The notes beneath the pieces are model-generated. The model did not search any database, was not told the origin of the DNA, and saw nothing but the letters and a program-made list of their open reading frames with translations. 5,771 nucleotides of DNA. Source: DATJGF01 sp035495315. Its GTDB lineage: Bacteria; Verrucomicrobiota; Verrucomicrobiia; Limisphaerales; UBA8199. Location: positions 1 to 5,771 of the forward strand of contig DATJGF010000068.1 of NCBI GenBank assembly GCA_035495315.1, read 5' to 3'. The position numbers and the translations under genes are program-made. Below are positions 5,262 through 5,771 of this stretch, piece by piece; position 1 is the first letter of the stretch; every line of letters begins with the position of its first letter.

Positions 5262-5712
5262 TTTAAATCGAGGCCTCCCTAAAATCGTTCTAATTACGAA
5301 TTGACGACTTCGAGTTAATTTTAACTTTGGGTCTAGGATTAAACTGAACGATAGGTTTTAACCTGGATGCGAGCATCGAATCATCGGGTGAGATAAGCGC
5401 GGTTCAGGCGCATTCAGGATAAAACCCGTTGGACTAAAACGTTGAGTGAATTACTCACAGTTGTCTAACGGAAATCTCACAGGATTTGTTACATGGAGGA
5501 ATCGTTCAATTACATGTTAACGCTAGCGGTGAGCGATGGGCGATACGCCGATCCATTCTAGCGGTTTCATTAGACACTTCCCACCGCACGTCCCGTCTTC
5601 TAGCCGCTGTATCCTGCGCCGTGGAAAACCACCATCTGGCTTCATCATCCTTATCACCGGCATCTGGGCTCATCACGGGTGAGATGGCTGCGTGAAAGAT
5701 TGTTAAGGTGTT
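5262..5712. other. Long spacer with no recognisable gene
   Basis: This 451-bp stretch upstream of the permease gene has no reading frame that I can support; the longest (a 69-codon plus-strand frame from 5486) has no family features or ribosome-binding site. What it holds: an AT-rich inverted repeat AGTTAA-TT-TTAACT at 5313-5326, the sequence CGAATTGACG at 5297-5306 (also at 4703-4712 on the minus strand), a small hairpin TGAGT-GAATT-ACTCA at 5443-5457, and two imperfect CATCTGG...TCATCA copies around 5633 and 5661. On the minus strand TAAAAT within 5313-5326 could be a -10 box for the permease, without a good -35. Confidence 0.4.
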
Positions 5713-5771
5713 CTAAAGTACGATCTCGCGTGCGGCACCGCGAATGTCCATTTCAAATTCAAGGCCAATGA
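5713..5771 (-). CDS. Possible C-terminal end of a gene entering from the right
   Basis: From the window edge to a TAG at 5713-5715 one minus-strand frame reads IGLEFEMDIRGAAREIVL. The composition looks like a real protein end, and the pattern (acidic and hydrophobic residues, then DIRG and a basic-hydrophobic finish) vaguely recalls the C-terminus of GcvT-type aminomethyltransferase-fold proteins. Eighteen codons are too few to be sure; a chance open frame of this length is common. Confidence 0.3.
   Translation of the reverse strand, partial: IGLEFEMDIRGAAREIVL

Noticed and set aside
5486..5695. 69-codon plus-strand frame
   Set aside because: It starts at TTG without a ribosome-binding site, has a low-complexity composition and no recognisable motif.

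Overview
The window looks like chromosomal DNA from an uncultured Gram-negative bacterium. Two proteins carry Sec signal peptides and belong to the periplasmic ABC_sub_bind (PF04392) family, which is heavily expanded in soil and groundwater lineages such as Bradyrhizobium, Rokubacteria and Binatia-like 'deltaproteobacterial' genomes. The exact taxon cannot be fixed from the sequence. Base composition is moderate and spacers are AT-richer than genes. I see no tRNA, rRNA, CRISPR array, transposase or phage gene.

Layout. The left edge holds the 3' end of a plus-strand Gfo/Idh/MocA-type oxidoreductase (1-298). Everything recognisable after it is on the minus strand, so this gene meets its neighbour tail to tail across a 119-bp spacer. 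Reading left to right, the minus-strand genes are: a 127-aa conserved protein of unknown function (418-801); a DJ-1/PfpI protein resembling isonitrile hydratase (1070-1720); a small cupin with a lysine/arginine-rich tail (1884-2309); two tandem, homologous ABC-type substrate-binding proteins (2566-3606 and 3603-4586, overlapping by 4 bp); and a DUF318/ArsP-like permease (4769-5261) broken by a single-base frameshift near its 3' end. The last 59 bases may hold the end of another minus-strand gene.

How the genes relate. Only the two substrate-binding proteins look like an operon. The others are separated by spacers of about 160-270 bp, and most have their own Shine-Dalgarno sequence. No ATPase or membrane subunit for the binding proteins is present, so they are orphans here. 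The set reads as ordinary accessory metabolism: a sugar or inositol dehydrogenase, a small hydratase-like enzyme, a cupin and solute-binding proteins. I found no coherent new system.

The most interesting signals are: (1) the permease frameshift, where removing one base restores a full 163-aa protein; (2) two different 7-bp tandem repeats that encode much of the N-terminus and signal peptide of the downstream binding protein; (3) a 22-26 bp sequence shared in opposite orientation by two spacers 2.9 kb apart, both copies containing TTGACG; and (4) a good sigma70-like promoter over one of those copies that points antisense into the cupin gene.
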